From a virus, in the IMG/VR virus record IMGVR_UViG_3300021067_000042, positions 1-64,000 of that record: 64,000 nucleotides of DNA. The stretch is one strand, 5' to 3'. Made by a program: the position numbers and the translations under genes. Positions 7,153 to 14,339 of this stretch are shown here, piece after piece. Position 1 is the first letter of the stretch. Every line of letters starts with the position of its first letter. The notes beneath the pieces were generated by a model. That model did no database searches, was not told where the DNA came from, and was given only the letters and a program-made list of their open reading frames with translations.

Positions 7153-7554
7153 AGAGCGCCGCTGCGCGGTCGCAGCATCTTGCTCTCTGGCCCACGCCAT
7201 TAGATTGCCCGCATCCTCTTCAAAGGTGAGAATCCCCTTCGGTGTGAAGGCGAACATCTCGACTAGCCAGCGGCTGAATGAGACGAACTTAATGATTAGC
7301 GCGACATCAAAGGCGAAGGCGATTTTAAGAAGCGTCTTGATGGTCACGCCGTCGTTGGTTTTAGGATTCTCTAGTCTGAAGGCCGTGCTGTAGGCAATCT
7401 GAGCGCGGTCGGCAAATTCATGCCGTGACAGTCCGTGCTGAGTTCTCAATTCTTTAACCTGCGCGGCGATGGATTCTCTGACGGTCTGCGACATGAAGGC
7501 GTCACGGAACTCTTTGTCAGCCCTTAATTTCGTGATGAGTTCTTTTCTGTCCAT
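7147..7554 (-). CDS. XRE-family helix-turn-helix regulator
   Basis: The 135-aa protein has a Cro/CI-type HTH at about residues 32-80: VKELRTQHGLSRHEFADRAQIAYSTAFRLENPKTNDGVTIKTLLKIAFAFDVALIIKF. The N-terminal extension (RKELITKLRADKEFRDAFMSQTV) resembles the helical lead of some antitoxin-like regulators. The C-terminal part is unassigned. It lies inside the long minus operon, not at the switch region, so it may be a local regulator or an orphan antitoxin rather than the main repressor. GAAGGG lies 9 nt before the ATG. Confidence 0.8.
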   Translation of the reverse strand: MDRKELITKLRADKEFRDAFMSQTVRESIAAQVKELRTQHGLSRHEFADRAQIAYSTAFRLENPKTNDGVTIKTLLKIAFAFDVALIIKFVSFSRWLVEMFAFTPKGILTFEEDAGNLMAWAREQDAATAQRRSP

Positions 7555-7688
7555 CCTGATTAACCCTTCAATTCATGTGCGCTTGAGAGCGCGTAAGCTC
7601 GAACCGTCGAAAGCTATTCTCCGTTCTCCCTGAATCGTCCTGTCTCGTCGCGTCTCGGGTTGGGGGAGGGAAGGTCAGGACGCACAAT

Positions 7689-7784
7689 TCACTTCTCACG
7701 CTTATGGCCGCACCTGTAACAGAAGAAGTCTCCCAGCCAGTTGTCGTAGCACCAGCACTTCAGGCATGTCCAAAACTGTTTCAT
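7689..7784 (-). CDS. 31-aa zinc-knuckle-type miniprotein
   Basis: ATG 7784 follows GAGAGGATGAGGCG. The product has two Cys pairs, CLKCWCY and CYRCGHK, which fit a tiny zinc ribbon. It sits in an otherwise non-coding gap of about 260 bp between 7554 and 7817. Supported by RBS and composition only. Confidence 0.5.
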   Translation of the reverse strand: MKQFWTCLKCWCYDNWLGDFFCYRCGHKREK

Positions 7785-7816
7785 CGCCTCATCCTCTCGG
7801 GGGACAACTCCCCGCC

Positions 7817-8131
7817 CTATGCCGCCCCCAGTATTTCTTGATGCACGCTGCTAAGGAGGTTAATGGCCTCCTGGAGCTTATCCGTGCGCTCTGTTGCCGG
7901 CGTTTGGTTCCATGCGTGGCAGGCTGCCTCAATCGCCCGGAGCAACTTGCTCTCGTTGTCCGCAAGGCGGTCAAGCTGGCGCATGATAGGCTGCGCGTAA
8001 ATGTCGCGTTCGGCTATGACCAGATTGGCCGTCGCGTTCACCAGATCAACGCTAGTAGCCGGGCCGATGCGGTCAAACCATTCCCGCCACACCGCCGCTG
8101 ACGGGCTTTCTCCTGAAGACTCTTTATTCAC
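7817..8131 (-). CDS. hypothetical helical protein
   Basis: A 104-aa product starts at GTG 8131 with AAAGGGGCAGGCT ahead. It is predicted to be all-helical (VDLVNATANLVIAERDIYAQPIMRQLDRLADNESKLLRAIEAACHAW). No known motif is seen. Confidence 0.6.
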   Translation of the reverse strand: MNKESSGESPSAAVWREWFDRIGPATSVDLVNATANLVIAERDIYAQPIMRQLDRLADNESKLLRAIEAACHAWNQTPATERTDKLQEAINLLSSVHQEILGAA

Positions 8132-8145
8132 AGCCTGCCCCTTTC

Positions 8146-8448
8146 CTATGCCGCCCGCCCGACCTTCTCAGTCAGCACGTACCGAATGTTGTAGTGATTC
8201 TCGTTCCTGCATATCAGCCCCTCATTCGTCAACTCGACCAGGATGTCGGAGAGCACGTCGGCCACGGGCATATTTGACGGCTTCCACAGGTGGCGGCACA
8301 TGCTCATCATCTGGTCGCGCCGGCCGTAGCCCGCCCGGACGGTCTCCAAGATGACGCGGCGGAAGGCCAGCCGGTAATCGTGCAGCTCGTCCAGCGCAGA
8401 GAGTAGGTCGTCTATCCGCTCTTCGATTGGTCTCTCGGCTTGCTTCAC
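8146..8448 (-). CDS. hypothetical winged-helix-like protein
   Basis: The GTG at 8448 is preferred over GTG 8457. It gives AGGAGG with 8-nt spacing and a 4-bp GTGA overlap with the upstream membrane-protein gene, both signs of translational coupling. The C-terminal part (VADVLSDILVELTNEGLICRNENHYNIRYVLTEK) looks like a winged-helix wing with LxxLxxEGLI, but the call is tentative. Confidence 0.6.
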   Translation of the reverse strand: MKQAERPIEERIDDLLSALDELHDYRLAFRRVILETVRAGYGRRDQMMSMCRHLWKPSNMPVADVLSDILVELTNEGLICRNENHYNIRYVLTEKVGRAA

Positions 8449-8585
8449 TGTGTCCACCTCCTAATGCCGTCCACGCCGGCGAGCAGCAACCAGGCGAAGA
8501 AGAGGGGGAGGGCGAGGAGCCAGAGCAGGACACGAGCGCCCTTGTGGTCATCACTGAACTGTATGACGTAGTGAACGAGCTTCAT
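8445..8585 (-). CDS. 46-aa single-pass membrane protein
   Basis: ATG 8585 is behind GCGAGGTTAAGAA. Residues 18-38 form one hydrophobic helix (RVLLWLLALPLFFAWLLLAGV) with a charged N-terminus. It overlaps its upstream and downstream neighbours by 4 bp each (ATGA and GTGA), so it is embedded in a tightly coupled set. Role unknown. Confidence 0.6.
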   Translation of the reverse strand: MKLVHYVIQFSDDHKGARVLLWLLALPLFFAWLLLAGVDGIRRWTQ

Positions 8586-8761
8586 TTCTTAACCTCGCCG
8601 TCCGACTCTCCCGACTTCTCGGCCTGTTCCCTCTGCCGTTCTTCCTTGCGACACACGGGGCAGTTCTTAGCATTCACCAGCATTGATTTCCACGTATGCC
8701 CCTTCGGGCAGGTGTGAGTGATTAGCCTTATCTCGGCCTTGCTTCGCCTGGTGTTTCTCAT
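8582..8761 (-). CDS. 59-aa zinc-ribbon-type protein
   Basis: ATG 8761 follows GGAGAAGAAATAA. The motifs CPKGHTW and CPVCRKEER give a C-x2-H/C...C-x2-C zinc site, followed by a charged tail. Its TGA overlaps the next ATG. One of several small zinc proteins in this operon. Confidence 0.65.
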   Translation of the reverse strand: MRNTRRSKAEIRLITHTCPKGHTWKSMLVNAKNCPVCRKEERQREQAEKSGESDGEVKK

Positions 8762-8804
8762 TTATTTCTTCTCCGGGTCGTGCTCGTCTCGGGCCGACAA
8801 GCCG

Positions 8805-9239
8805 TTATTGCTCTGACTTAAAATGCTCGTCGCAGACAATGGTGTTACCTATGCTCTCGGTGGCTTCGCGGTCGCAGTATTCACACTCCGGGCCTTTGCC
8901 CGCATACCCTTTGGGCTTTTCTTTCAGGCTGTCCGCCTCAAACTCTTTGACCGCCGAACGTAACTCTTCAACCGCCTGCTCCATCCCTATGCTGTGCGGC
9001 TTGGCATCGTTGTGAGCGGCGAACACGTCAGCAGCATATCTAGCAGCCTTGACCAACCCCTTCGCCCGCTCCCGCTCTACCCGTTGGGCCTCGGCAGTCG
9101 CCTCCCTGATTGCCCGCTCAATTCTTTCAATGATGTCGGCGGGCATGGGGATGACATCATTCTTTGACCAGTCCGCGTGGAGTTGGACGCACCATTCGGC
9201 CCTCTCTTCGGGCGTGCTTGTTGGTAGCCGTTCGCTCAT
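8805..9239 (-). CDS. hypothetical helical protein with C-terminal zinc ribbon
   Basis: This 144-aa product starts at ATG 9239 after GTGAGGATTTGAAGAA. A long helical region (DIIERIERAIREATAEAQRVERERAKGLVKAARYAADVFAAHN) ends in CEYCDREATESIGNTIVCDEHF, a CxxC...C..H zinc site. The architecture (coiled coil plus zinc ribbon) is common among unnamed phage early proteins. Confidence 0.65.
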   Translation of the reverse strand: MSERLPTSTPEERAEWCVQLHADWSKNDVIPMPADIIERIERAIREATAEAQRVERERAKGLVKAARYAADVFAAHNDAKPHSIGMEQAVEELRSAVKEFEADSLKEKPKGYAGKGPECEYCDREATESIGNTIVCDEHFKSEQ

Positions 9240-9285
9240 TTCTTCAAATCCTCACGCAAAAGCAGTCGGCGGAAAAGGGAGTCGT

Positions 9286-9453
9286 TCATTCCGTCGAATA
9301 CCAGCAGCCGTAGCCGCATCGGTTCGAGCAGAAGACGATTGCCCCGCCGGTGCTAGAGACAAGATGTCCGCCGCATCCATCAGGGCAGTCTTCATACCTC
9401 TTATCTTCCTGCTTGGTTTCTTCGGCTTCAGTTACGGCTTGCTTGACTTCCAT
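9286..9453 (-). CDS. 55-aa cysteine-rich protein
   Basis: The ATG at 9453 is chosen because GGGAGGTCCGACACG precedes it; the ATG at 9489 has no such signal. The product has CPDGCGGHLVSSTGGAIVFCSNRCGYGCW, five Cys in a DUF-type zinc ribbon. Function unknown. Confidence 0.6.
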   Translation of the reverse strand: MEVKQAVTEAEETKQEDKRYEDCPDGCGGHLVSSTGGAIVFCSNRCGYGCWYSTE

Positions 9454-9508
9454 CGTGTCGGACCTCCCTTCGGTGGTGCGATTGCCCAAATCCTTTCAAG
9501 ATATGACG

Positions 9509-9530
9509 GGCGCTCGTTCACAGGTCAGGG
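9509..9530. repeat. 22-bp intergenic repeat, second copy
   Basis: This matches 7131-7152 at 21 of 22 positions and continues rightward into a degenerate version of the 25017 element (AGGTCAGGGCTTCAAAAGTCA). It lies in the gap between the genes ending at 9544 and starting at 9453. Confidence 0.65.
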
Positions 9531-9543
9531 CTTCAAAAGTCAG

Positions 9544-9786
9544 TTACGTTGAAGGCTGCTCAGGCGTTGATAAAGTACGCGGGTCAGCTTCAAGGTAGTC
9601 CGGGATATCACAGCCGCAGTCGGCGGCGAGGAGTGATTGCCCTTCCGTATCCTGCGGCGTCAAGACGAGGCCGAAAAGCGAACTGCCGCAAGTCAAGACG
9701 TCCTTAACAACGCACAGACCATAACGCTTGTGTGCCACCTTCTCGCCTTTATTTATGCTTCGCGCTTCGCTGCTTTTCATCGTCAT
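9544..9786 (-). CDS. hypothetical protein (KOW/SH3-like small beta protein)
   Basis: The likely start is ATG 9786 or ATG 9780; GGGAGG precedes both. The sequence INKGEKVAHKRYGLCVVKDVLTCGSSLFGLVLTPQD reads as a small beta barrel of the CarD/KOW-like type (GxxVxHxxYGxxxVxxV). This resemblance is weak and visual. Confidence 0.55.
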   Translation of the reverse strand: MTMKSSEARSINKGEKVAHKRYGLCVVKDVLTCGSSLFGLVLTPQDTEGQSLLAADCGCDIPDYLEADPRTLSTPEQPST

Positions 9787-9889
9787 TAACCTCCCAATCT
9801 CCAAGTGGGTTTCATCCTCGAACCTCGAAAGCCCTAGTCCGCCGTCTCCCCCAAACGCTCATCCGTTCGGCCCCCTGTGGCCTACTCGT

Positions 9890-10435
9890 TTACCCGAATA
9901 AAACTGACTGGGCCAGCCCTGGAGCGACTTCAACCCGCGCCTTCAAGCCTTTGTTAAGAACTAGGTACTTGCCTTGCAATCCACACTGTTTCAAAGCGAG
10001 CGCGTTGTCGTCACCGTAGGCGACTAGGACCGAAGGTGCTCCGCTATTCCTTGCGGCCCGGCTCCCGTCAACGTGCAGGAAGGTGATGCGACGGCTGAGA
10101 AATAGGGCGGCACTCGCCGTCCACACGAAGTCATGGAAGTATTTCGTGTCCGTCCGCGCGAAGATTAGGGCTATGCCGTTGCTGTTCGCGTACATCATGC
10201 CGAGCCAGCGGTAAAGGTTCTGATCGTATGGAGGATTTAAAAACACTCGTGCCCCCCCCCATTCCTTTGACAGCCCGTCGTCGTTGATATTGAATGTCCG
10301 CTCCGCGAGTTTGTAGGGCGGGATGATAGGGGCACAGGGGTCGAGTTCAAACGTACCCAGCGCGCGCACTATCTCGACTGGCGTGCACCACTCCGTCTTA
10401 CTGCCTTCGTCAAGCTTGTTATTAAAGGCCGTCAT
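9890..10435 (-). CDS. phage DNA N6-adenine methyltransferase (Dam-type)
   Basis: The 181-aa product matches the phage Dam family: EWCTPVEIVRALG at the N-terminus, FELDPCAP with the D-P-C signature, and the catalytic FLNPPYDQ (NPPY, motif IV). Later come the ALIFARTDTKYFHD and RITFLHVDG strands. These enzymes methylate adenine N6 in phage DNA, usually to evade restriction. The start at 10435 overlaps the upstream stop by 4 bp (ATGA). ATG 10459 is less likely. Confidence 0.88.
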   Translation of the reverse strand: MTAFNNKLDEGSKTEWCTPVEIVRALGTFELDPCAPIIPPYKLAERTFNINDDGLSKEWGGARVFLNPPYDQNLYRWLGMMYANSNGIALIFARTDTKYFHDFVWTASAALFLSRRITFLHVDGSRAARNSGAPSVLVAYGDDNALALKQCGLQGKYLVLNKGLKARVEVAPGLAQSVLFG

Positions 10436-10683
10436 AAACGTGTCGCCGTGAAATCCCAAACACCTTCGAAGTCGTCACAAGGCTCGTTGCACTTGAAGCA
10501 GGTAAACCCTTCCTCAAGGTTGGTCATGCAGTACGGGGCTTTGAAGCAGAGCGTCCCGGCGTCGTGGTCGAAGAAGACCTCAGTCACCACGGTCAGCAGG
10601 TAGAACTCTTTGTTGCCGCACTCCCGGCAGGCCATCTGAACCCTGACCCCTTCTTCCGTGCGCTGGTCTAACGTGGTATCCAT
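10432..10683 (-). CDS. small zinc-ribbon protein
   Basis: 83 aa from ATG 10683 behind AGGACTCTTT. It carries ACRECGNKEF and FTCFKCNEPCDDF, two CxxC pairs about 40 residues apart. It is directly coupled to the Dam-type gene by a 4-bp overlap, so it may be an accessory to methylation. That is inferred from context only. Confidence 0.65.
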   Translation of the reverse strand: MDTTLDQRTEEGVRVQMACRECGNKEFYLLTVVTEVFFDHDAGTLCFKAPYCMTNLEEGFTCFKCNEPCDDFEGVWDFTATRL

Positions 10684-10782
10684 AAAGAGTCCTGTAATTC
10701 CGGCTTCCCGGTTGAAACCCCGTCACCCGCAACCCCTCGCGCTGAAACGGATTTAATTCGCGCAGGGCAAGCAGTGGCGCAT

Positions 10783-11394
10783 TCAGACCATGCCGACTTT
10801 GGCCAAGCATTCACGGCAGCGGAGAATAGAACCAACCTTTTCGGAGTCGTCTATCTCTTCGCCGCCGACTTCTGCGCCGCACTCTTCACACTGCGGAACA
10901 GGTTCGGGCATCGCCATGATTGCGTAGGTACGTTGCCAGAATTGGCGGTCTGTCTCGTCTAAAACGTAACCCTCGGAGGTATCAATAGAATGCCTTGCGC
11001 TTTCGGCCAGAATGTGAGTGACGCAGACGTGCGCCTTCGCTTGGTCAATCACTTCGGGCGGAAACTCATCCGTGTTTTTGAAAGTGTCGCGCAGGATTTC
11101 GCACGCCCGGACTTCCTGCCCGAGACAGCACACCAGCTTGTTCTCGGCGGGCAACTGCTCAACGGGTGATAGCGAGCAATATTTGAAAGCCTTCGGTAAT
11201 TCTCCGTTGCGCTCTCGGGCAAACAGGATAGGCAGGCGGCGAAGCTCCGACATCACGCGCCTGGATTCGTAGAGCCAATGCTCGAACTTATCCTGACCTT
11301 CCGCCGTCCACGCGCCAATAGCACGCTGACGCTCGTTAATGTTCTCGTGCAGCCTTTGGTCAAGCTGTCGCCTTTGCTTCTGCTCGTCGCTCAT
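10783..11394 (-). CDS. hypothetical protein with C-terminal DksA/TraR-like zinc ribbon
   Basis: A 203-aa product from ATG 11394 (GCGAGGCAGC ahead, ATGA overlap with the upstream stop). The N-terminal 130 residues are helical and charged. The C-terminus is CEECGAEVGGEEIDDSEKVGSILRCRECL, a C4 ribbon with the C-x2-C...C-x2-C layout of TraR/DksA tails. DksA-type proteins bind RNA polymerase, but the coiled-coil tip Asp residues cannot be placed here. Confidence 0.6.
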   Translation of the reverse strand: MSDEQKQRRQLDQRLHENINERQRAIGAWTAEGQDKFEHWLYESRRVMSELRRLPILFARERNGELPKAFKYCSLSPVEQLPAENKLVCCLGQEVRACEILRDTFKNTDEFPPEVIDQAKAHVCVTHILAESARHSIDTSEGYVLDETDRQFWQRTYAIMAMPEPVPQCEECGAEVGGEEIDDSEKVGSILRCRECLAKVGMV

Positions 11395-11546
11395 GCTGCC
11401 TCGCAATCTCTTTCTGACTTCAATATCTCGACCAGCATCAAATACTCTTCAATGTCAGTTTTGATTTCTTCGTCCGTCTGCTTCGTGTGCGCCCGCATCC
11501 TCTGCTCTAATTCATCAAGCACTCCCGGGCCGTAAGTTCTGACCAT
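11391..11546 (-). CDS. 51-aa helical protein
   Basis: ATG 11546 to TGA 11391. The stop overlaps the next gene's ATG by 4 bp. The product is charged and helical (VLDELEQRMRAHTKQTDEEIKTDIEEYLMLVEILKSE). No clear Shine-Dalgarno is seen. Support is the overlap and composition. Confidence 0.5.
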   Translation of the reverse strand: MVRTYGPGVLDELEQRMRAHTKQTDEEIKTDIEEYLMLVEILKSERDCEAA

Positions 11547-11578
11547 GAATAGCCGACATGGTTACACTACGGCTTTCT

Positions 11579-11791
11579 TCATGCCGCCTCGTCTTCGCAG
11601 AGACTCAAGACAACCTTGCCGTTTTCGCGCCGGACGGCGAACCTGCCCGCCTCTCGACAGCGTTGAAAGAAGTCGTGTGAAGCGCGACCCATAGAAGCCT
11701 CAAGCGCACTCCCACCGTAGGAACTCATGCCATTGCTTTTCATTGAATCAGCGAGGCGCTCAACTTCTTCACTAGATAACTTGTCGTACAC
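11579..11791 (-). CDS. small hypothetical protein
   Basis: 70 aa from GTG 11791 with GCGAGGG upstream. The C-terminal part (FFQRCREAGRFAVRRENGKVVLSLCED) suggests a beta hairpin. Unrecognised. Confidence 0.5.
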   Translation of the reverse strand: MYDKLSSEEVERLADSMKSNGMSSYGGSALEASMGRASHDFFQRCREAGRFAVRRENGKVVLSLCEDEAA

Positions 11792-11811
11792 CGCTTACGC
11801 CCTCGCTTCCT

Positions 11812-11982
11812 TCACCAAATATCCGAATCACGTTCAACGGATTCCGGCCAGCACGCCGCGCAGCCCCAGCACCAAAGGCTGTGACCGTAAGTCGTCTCTC
11901 TTTCGAGATGTGCTTCCTGCACATTCAACTCGGCAAGGTTGATGGCGTCTGGAATCTCTGTCTCAGTCTGTGTGGATTGCAT
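11812..11982 (-). CDS. 56-aa hypothetical protein with Trp/Cys cluster
   Basis: ATG 11982 lies behind a strong GGAGG, and the ATG overlaps the upstream stop (TGATG). The central part has HSLWCWGCAACWPES, a CxxC..C cluster with three Trp. Function unknown. Confidence 0.6.
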   Translation of the reverse strand: MQSTQTETEIPDAINLAELNVQEAHLERETTYGHSLWCWGCAACWPESVERDSDIW

Positions 11983-12185
11983 CACTGAACCTCCGAAGGT
12001 AGGGCGGCACGGCGGCGGGGTTCAATAAGACTTACCGTCCCCCTTATGATTGCGTGCTGCCTGTCGCACACGTCGCAGGTGTGTATTAGGCGCGTATCCC
12101 AGTGTGCGTAAACATAGGCAGGGAATCGGTGATGCCCGCCGCACTCACAGGTGAAACCCTCCGGCAGCCCTTCCTCTTTAGCCAT
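11982..12185 (-). CDS. small zinc-ribbon protein
   Basis: The start is ATG 12185, sharing TGATG with the upstream stop, with GCGAGGCGG ahead. The 67-aa product has FTCECGGHHRF and HTCDVCDRQHA, paired CxC and CxxC ligands, in a two-knuckle zinc ribbon. Part of the small zinc-protein series. Confidence 0.65.
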   Translation of the reverse strand: MAKEEGLPEGFTCECGGHHRFPAYVYAHWDTRLIHTCDVCDRQHAIIRGTVSLIEPRRRAALPSEVQ

Positions 12186-12442
12186 CACGCCGCCTCGCTT
12201 TCTTCTTCGTCATCGCCGAGCATGTCGCCAGTGGTGCAGCCAATAGTTAAGTCAATCGCACCCTTGCGGCGCAGCAAGACGGCTTCATTGATTTCAATCT
12301 CGTGCCGCTCGGCAAGGGTGAGGGTGTTTTGCAAATCCCGCTTGATGTCCCTGCGGGAGCGTGGGCAACGCTTGATGAGTTCCTTCGTCAGTTGAATCTT
12401 CTCAGCTTGCGTCATCTTCGATTCTTGATTCTCTTCTCGCAT
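12185..12442 (-). CDS. first gene of the long minus operon; helical acidic protein
   Basis: 85 aa from ATG 12442 behind AAGAGGATACGAG. Helical and charged, ending in an acidic tail (LGDDEEESEAA). It lies about 100 bp downstream of the heptad-covered promoter at 12549-12577 and is the first gene of that transcript. First genes of such operons often encode regulators or antirepressors, but no fold is recognised here. Confidence 0.6.
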   Translation of the reverse strand: MREENQESKMTQAEKIQLTKELIKRCPRSRRDIKRDLQNTLTLAERHEIEINEAVLLRRKGAIDLTIGCTTGDMLGDDEEESEAA

Positions 12443-12542
12443 CTCGTATCCTCTTGCTCGCCCACCTTAACGGGCGGGAAGTTCATCGATAAAAATCTTT
12501 CAGCTTACCCGCTTGCTTGATTTCCAAAAACATCATAAGCTG

Positions 12543-12577
12543 GTATGCAGTATACGGTATACCGTATACGGAGTCAA
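12543..12577 (-). promoter_or_regulatory. leftward early promoter with four tandem 7-bp operator repeats
   Basis: On the minus strand TTGACT (12572-12577) and TATACT (12549-12554) are separated by exactly 17 bp. The spacer and -10 are made of unspaced heptads read on the plus strand: GTATGCA, GTATACG, GTATACC, GTATACG (12543-12570). The inner 20 bases GTATACGGTATACCGTATAC form a perfect palindrome. The same heptads cover the rightward promoter near 14824. Binding here would occlude RNA polymerase. Confidence 0.8.
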
Positions 12578-12797
12578 TAGGGTGGGCAAAGATTTTCAGG
12601 AATTTTTCAGGGCGCTAGGAAGTGGACGGAAATTCAGTGGAAAGGCAGGCGGGTTATGTCGGTGTTTCGTTGGATGGCTTACGCTTTAGCTCTAATGCCC
12701 GAAGACGAGTTGCGGCAATTTGAGGAATACTTTGGGACTGGTCAGGGAAGGGGCGTGGGCTTTCACATCAGCAAAGAAATCAGTGGCGAAGGGGATG

Positions 12798-13178
12798 CTA
12801 CTGAATTTCGTCGCCATGAAACTTACCCTCGCGCAAAAGAAGACCAAAAAGTTTCTCCGTCATCTCGGGTACGAATCCGACGCGAATCTTGTAGCCAATC
12901 TGATTCTGAATCGTCAACACAAGTACGTCGTTCGGATAAATCTGAGCCTCAAGATCGGTGACTTGAAGCAGTGGCGGTTCCGGGGATTCCGACGCTTTAA
13001 GTTGGGGCGACAGCCAAAGTATCATCAGTTGGTTGACAAGCTGGCCGATAGCGTTAGCCGGGATTTGCATATCGAACTCAAGGCCGTCGCCGCCCTGGCA
13101 AGTGAGCGTAACCTCTTCACCGTCGTCACTGATTAGTGCTTCTTTAATTCTGGAAAACTCTACATAGCCTTCGCTCAT
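12798..13178 (-). CDS. hypothetical protein of the lysogeny operon
   Basis: The start is placed at 13178 (MSEGYVEFSRIKEAL) because AGAGAGG lies 4 nt upstream; longer in-frame starts lack a signal. The 126-aa product alternates beta strands (EEVTLTCQGGDGLEFDMQIP) and helices. Unrecognised. It ends the minus operon that begins at 14788, and downstream to 12578 lies about 220 bp without a convincing gene. Confidence 0.6.
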   Translation of the reverse strand: MSEGYVEFSRIKEALISDDGEEVTLTCQGGDGLEFDMQIPANAIGQLVNQLMILWLSPQLKASESPEPPLLQVTDLEAQIYPNDVLVLTIQNQIGYKIRVGFVPEMTEKLFGLLLREGKFHGDEIQ

Positions 13179-13203
13179 ATGGCCTCTCTTATATAAATCC
13201 AGC

Positions 13204-13497
13204 CTATCCGCAGTTTCTTGCGGCTCGATAGCCAGCGGCTTCAGCCTCGGCACGAGTTTTGAAATAGACTCTGTTGCTCGGGCCGATGTCGTCATAATTC
13301 GGACATCCGGGCCAGTGATAAATCATGCTCCGGCGGTTGCCTCTGATACGTTCGTCGCGGGGCGTGCTGGTCGGGCCTGTGCCGCTTTGCGAGGCGAGTC
13401 CTGATTTGGCGACATAGGCCGTCGCCTTGTTTGCCGGGGTGTCGTTGTTGGAGCAGGCGAGGGTGAAGAGTAGTAGGAGTGGGAGTAGCTTACGCAT
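13204..13497 (-). CDS. lipoprotein with nuclease-associated Ada-like zinc domain
   Basis: The start at 13497 is preceded by AGGAG at good spacing. A lipoprotein signal (MRKLLPLLLLFTLAC, Cys15 lipidation) leads to a low-complexity linker and then GNRRSMIYHWPGCPNYD...NRVYFKTRAEAEAAGYRAARNC. The latter is the short zinc domain often attached to thermonuclease-like proteins (GNxxSxxYH-x2-GC...F...EA...GYRxxxxC). No nuclease domain is attached. A membrane-anchored protein in a lysogeny operon suggests a superinfection-exclusion or lysogenic-conversion role, which is inference. Confidence 0.75.
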   Translation of the reverse strand: MRKLLPLLLLFTLACSNNDTPANKATAYVAKSGLASQSGTGPTSTPRDERIRGNRRSMIYHWPGCPNYDDIGPSNRVYFKTRAEAEAAGYRAARNCG

Positions 13498-13735
13498 GAG
13501 GGTCTCCTTTGTAGTCCACACTTTCTTGCCCGCGTAGAAATATGCAGAATAAAAAAGTCGCTATCATCGGTATGACAAGTGCGGTAAAGAATCCGGCTAC
13601 GTAGGCGATGCCGTAAGCCACCAACCAGACCCACCAAATCCGCACGCTTTTGGGGTACGTCAGGACCATGACGATGACACAAAGCGGGAAAATTATCAGC
13701 GAAGCGCCGAAGGCACGCATTAAATCATTCAGCAT
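13490..13735 (-). CDS. small integral membrane protein
   Basis: 81 aa with AGGAG before ATG 13735. Two or three hydrophobic helices are visible (LIIFPLCVIVMVLTY, WWVWLVAYGIAYVAGFFTALVI, MIATFLFCIFL). The stop overlaps the lipoprotein start by 8 bp, so the two are probably made together. Candidate exclusion pair at the cell envelope. Confidence 0.7.
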   Translation of the reverse strand: MLNDLMRAFGASLIIFPLCVIVMVLTYPKSVRIWWVWLVAYGIAYVAGFFTALVIPMIATFLFCIFLRGQESVDYKGDPHA

Positions 13736-13907
13736 GTGTGTACTCCTTTAATGCCTGAATTTTACTGCGTCATAAAACCTTACAGCCTAGAAAGGGGTTT
13801 TGCATGTTACGGAAATCTAAACGAAAGAATGGATTAAATTCCAAGACGATTAAATAGAGTTCTCCTGTGAGTGGGTGGGAGGCCAATTTGTCTAAGATCG
13901 GGGAGAC

Positions 13908-14339
13908 CTATACTCTATGAATCACAAAAGTTACCACGCCCCATACCTCAAAGTCCTGGTTGGGCTTGACTACGATTGGCTGATAATTGCTGTTAGCTGG
14001 GACAAGTCGGAGGTGAGACCCGGCAAGCTCAAACTTTTTCACAGTCAGCTCGCCGTCAAGAATCGCAATAACTACCTTTCCGTTTTGAGCTTCAATAGAG
14101 CGATCCACGACAAGTAAATCCCCCGGCTGAATACCCAAGTCAATCATCGAATCCCCCGTCACACGAACAAAGAACGTGTTTGAGGGATGCTTGATAAGGT
14201 ATTCGTAAGGGTCTATCTGGCCTTCGATGTAACTGTCGGTTGCGAACGGATTACCGGCAGACACGGGTAGCGTTACCAGAGCGCAAGTGGGCCACCTTTG
14301 GATACGAGGCGTGTAAACGGCAGACACAAAGGCACTCAC
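13908..14339 (-). CDS. UmuD-like self-cleaving S24 protein
   Basis: 143 aa, the size of UmuD. It shares long stretches with UmuD: PRIQRWP...CALVTLPVSAG, catalytic GDSMID (Ser64), GDLLVVD and DGELTVKKFEL (Lys101). The cleavage pair is Ala28-Gly29; the distances 36 (site to Ser) and 37 (Ser to Lys) equal those in E. coli UmuD. It would cleave itself when RecA* forms. No umuC lies beside it and no HTH is fused to it. It follows the 14336 gene with a 4-bp ATGA overlap. It may confer SOS sensitivity on the prophage switch or act with a host UmuC. Confidence 0.88.
   Translation of the reverse strand: MSAFVSAVYTPRIQRWPTCALVTLPVSAGNPFATDSYIEGQIDPYEYLIKHPSNTFFVRVTGDSMIDLGIQPGDLLVVDRSIEAQNGKVVIAILDGELTVKKFELAGSHLRLVPANSNYQPIVVKPNQDFEVWGVVTFVIHRV

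Noticed and set aside
12656-12961. plus-strand ORF between the two heptad operators
   Set aside because: The first 45 codons look protein-like and a weak GGCGGG precedes it, but the second half is antisense to the 12798 gene and low-complexity. It runs opposite to both flanking transcripts. A very short real gene cannot be excluded.
12720-13136. plus-strand ORF antisense to the 12798 gene
   Set aside because: The minus frame has a better RBS and a mixed alpha/beta sequence; the plus frame is rich in Lys/Arg shadow residues.
13740-13907. 17-codon plus ORF (MLRKSKRKNG...)
   Set aside because: It has an AAAGGGG signal but is very short and in a 168-bp gap between minus-strand genes; treated as chance.
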